Positions 63,521 to 64,000 of a DNA stretch of 64,000 bases are shown here, in pieces. A program made the position numbers and the translations under genes. The stretch's first letter is position 1, and the number at the start of each line of letters is the position of its first letter. The stretch spans positions 1 through 64,000 of the forward strand of contig JAJPJX010000050.1 of NCBI GenBank assembly GCA_021324015.1. Direction: 5' to 3'. Below the pieces are notes generated by a model, which was given only the letters and a program-made list of their open reading frames with translations, searched no databases and was not told where the DNA came from. The DNA comes from Solibacteraceae bacterium. Lineage in GTDB: Bacteria; Acidobacteriota; Terriglobia; Bryobacterales; Bryobacteraceae.

Positions 63521-64000
63521 GTGCTCTCGCTGGTGCAGTCGCACGTCCGCCAGAACGTGAAGACGCTGCGGAGCGAGTTCGCCTCCGCCGAGCCGTTCCG
63601 CCACGTGCTCATCGACGGCTTTCTCGACCCCCCCTTCTGTGCCGCGCTCATCGCCGCCTTCCCCGCCTTTGATCCCCGCCAGGCGCGCAACGAACTTGGC
63701 GAGACCGGCCGCAAGGCCGTGGTCCCGGATCTGGCCGGCCTGGGTCCGGATTTTGCGCGCTTCGACCGCCTGCTGCGCGACGCCGCATTCCTCGACCTGA
63801 TCGGACAGATCACCGGGATCCCCCGCCTGCTTTACGATCCCCGCTACATCGGCGGAGGAACGCACGAGAATCTGGACGGCCAGGAACTCGACCCCCACGT
63901 GGACTTCAACTACCAACCGGGGACGCGCCTGCACCGCCGGCTGAATCTGATTCTGTACCTGAACCCCGAGTGGGATGAAAGCTGGGGCGGGTCGCTGGAA
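63521..64000 (+). CDS. 2OG-Fe(II) oxygenase, truncated by the window end
   Basis: The first 160 codons of an iron/2-oxoglutarate-dependent oxygenase of the prolyl-4-hydroxylase type, running off the right edge in frame. The facial-triad start is DPHVDFNY (His126, Asp128); the distal His and Arg lie beyond the window. VLIDGFLDPPFCAAL and LILYLNPEW are family blocks. The start is probably GTG at 63521, 10 bases after the stop of the membrane-protein gene, so it is probably co-transcribed with it. Confidence 0.82.
   Translation, partial: MLSLVQSHVRQNVKTLRSEFASAEPFRHVLIDGFLDPPFCAALIAAFPAFDPRQARNELGETGRKAVVPDLAGLGPDFARFDRLLRDAAFLDLIGQITGIPRLLYDPRYIGGGTHENLDGQELDPHVDFNYQPGTRLHRRLNLILYLNPEWDESWGGSLE

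Overview
This is a GC-rich, gene-dense bacterial chromosome segment, most likely from an acidobacterium of the Bryobacterales/Solibacter type. The attribution is an inference. It rests on a DUF1800 gene followed by a Tat-targeted DUF1501 gene, a large TonB receptor with an N-terminal carboxypeptidase-regulatory domain, a tricorn-type protease, a PDZ plus multi-membrane-segment histidine kinase, and the core order ffh-rpsP-khpA-rimM-trmD-rplS-rnhB. No phage, transposon, CRISPR array, tRNA or complete rRNA gene is visible. The extreme left edge looks like the leader of an rRNA operon that runs leftwards out of the window.

Layout. 1-491 is non-coding (rRNA leader-like). 492-2315 holds an esterase and a PilT-type ATPase. 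2295-8209 (minus) holds DUF1501, DUF1800, a TonB receptor and a tiny Cys/His-rich exported protein. 8219-11602 (minus) is a fused indolepyruvate:ferredoxin oxidoreductase, divergent from a zinc alcohol dehydrogenase and rhamnulokinase (11632-14129). 14114-16020 (minus) is rrf2-type regulator, clpP and an SDR, followed by HugZ-like and SIMPL genes. 17743-23743 (minus) is gltBD, with a divergent LysR gene at 23852. 24826 is a Yip1-like membrane protein. 25603-28937 (minus) is an exopolysaccharide export trio (Wza-like, Wzz/GumC-like, tyrosine-kinase-like). 29212-34214 holds an EVE protein and a histidine kinase/sigma54-type regulator pair. 34262-37572 holds an MBL hydrolase, a TPR-like exported protein and a divergent acetate kinase homologue. 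37604-39639 (minus) is a tandem M48 protease pair. 39667-44989 holds a class V aminotransferase, a TIM-barrel sugar isomerase, an M14 carboxypeptidase and a DHH phosphoesterase. 45029-47724 (minus) is ftsY-ribD-ribE. 47743-57929 holds an NAD epimerase, a YbbA/YbbP-like ABC system divergent from a TesA-like lipoprotein, a tricorn protease and a membrane spermidine-synthase-like protein. 58095-64000 holds a UvrD-tail-like small protein, an N-extended cold-shock protein, the ffh...rnhB operon, a small membrane protein and a truncated 2OG-Fe(II) oxygenase.

How they work together. Most of the window is housekeeping: ammonium assimilation (gltBD), riboflavin synthesis, SRP targeting (both ffh and ftsY), ribosome maturation and protein turnover. 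The accessory theme is the cell surface: TonB uptake, exported DUF1501/DUF1800 proteins, several secreted peptidases (M14, two M48, tricorn), polysaccharide export and lipoproteins. I see no clear new defence or mobile system. The points most worth a second look are the Cys/His-rich small protein next to the TonB receptor, the sigma54-type regulator with GAFTSA instead of GAFTGA, the acetate kinase homologue with an Asp-to-Glu change at a catalytic position, the long N-terminal extension on the cold-shock protein beside a Tudor-like protein, and several palindromic operator candidates in short intergenic gaps.
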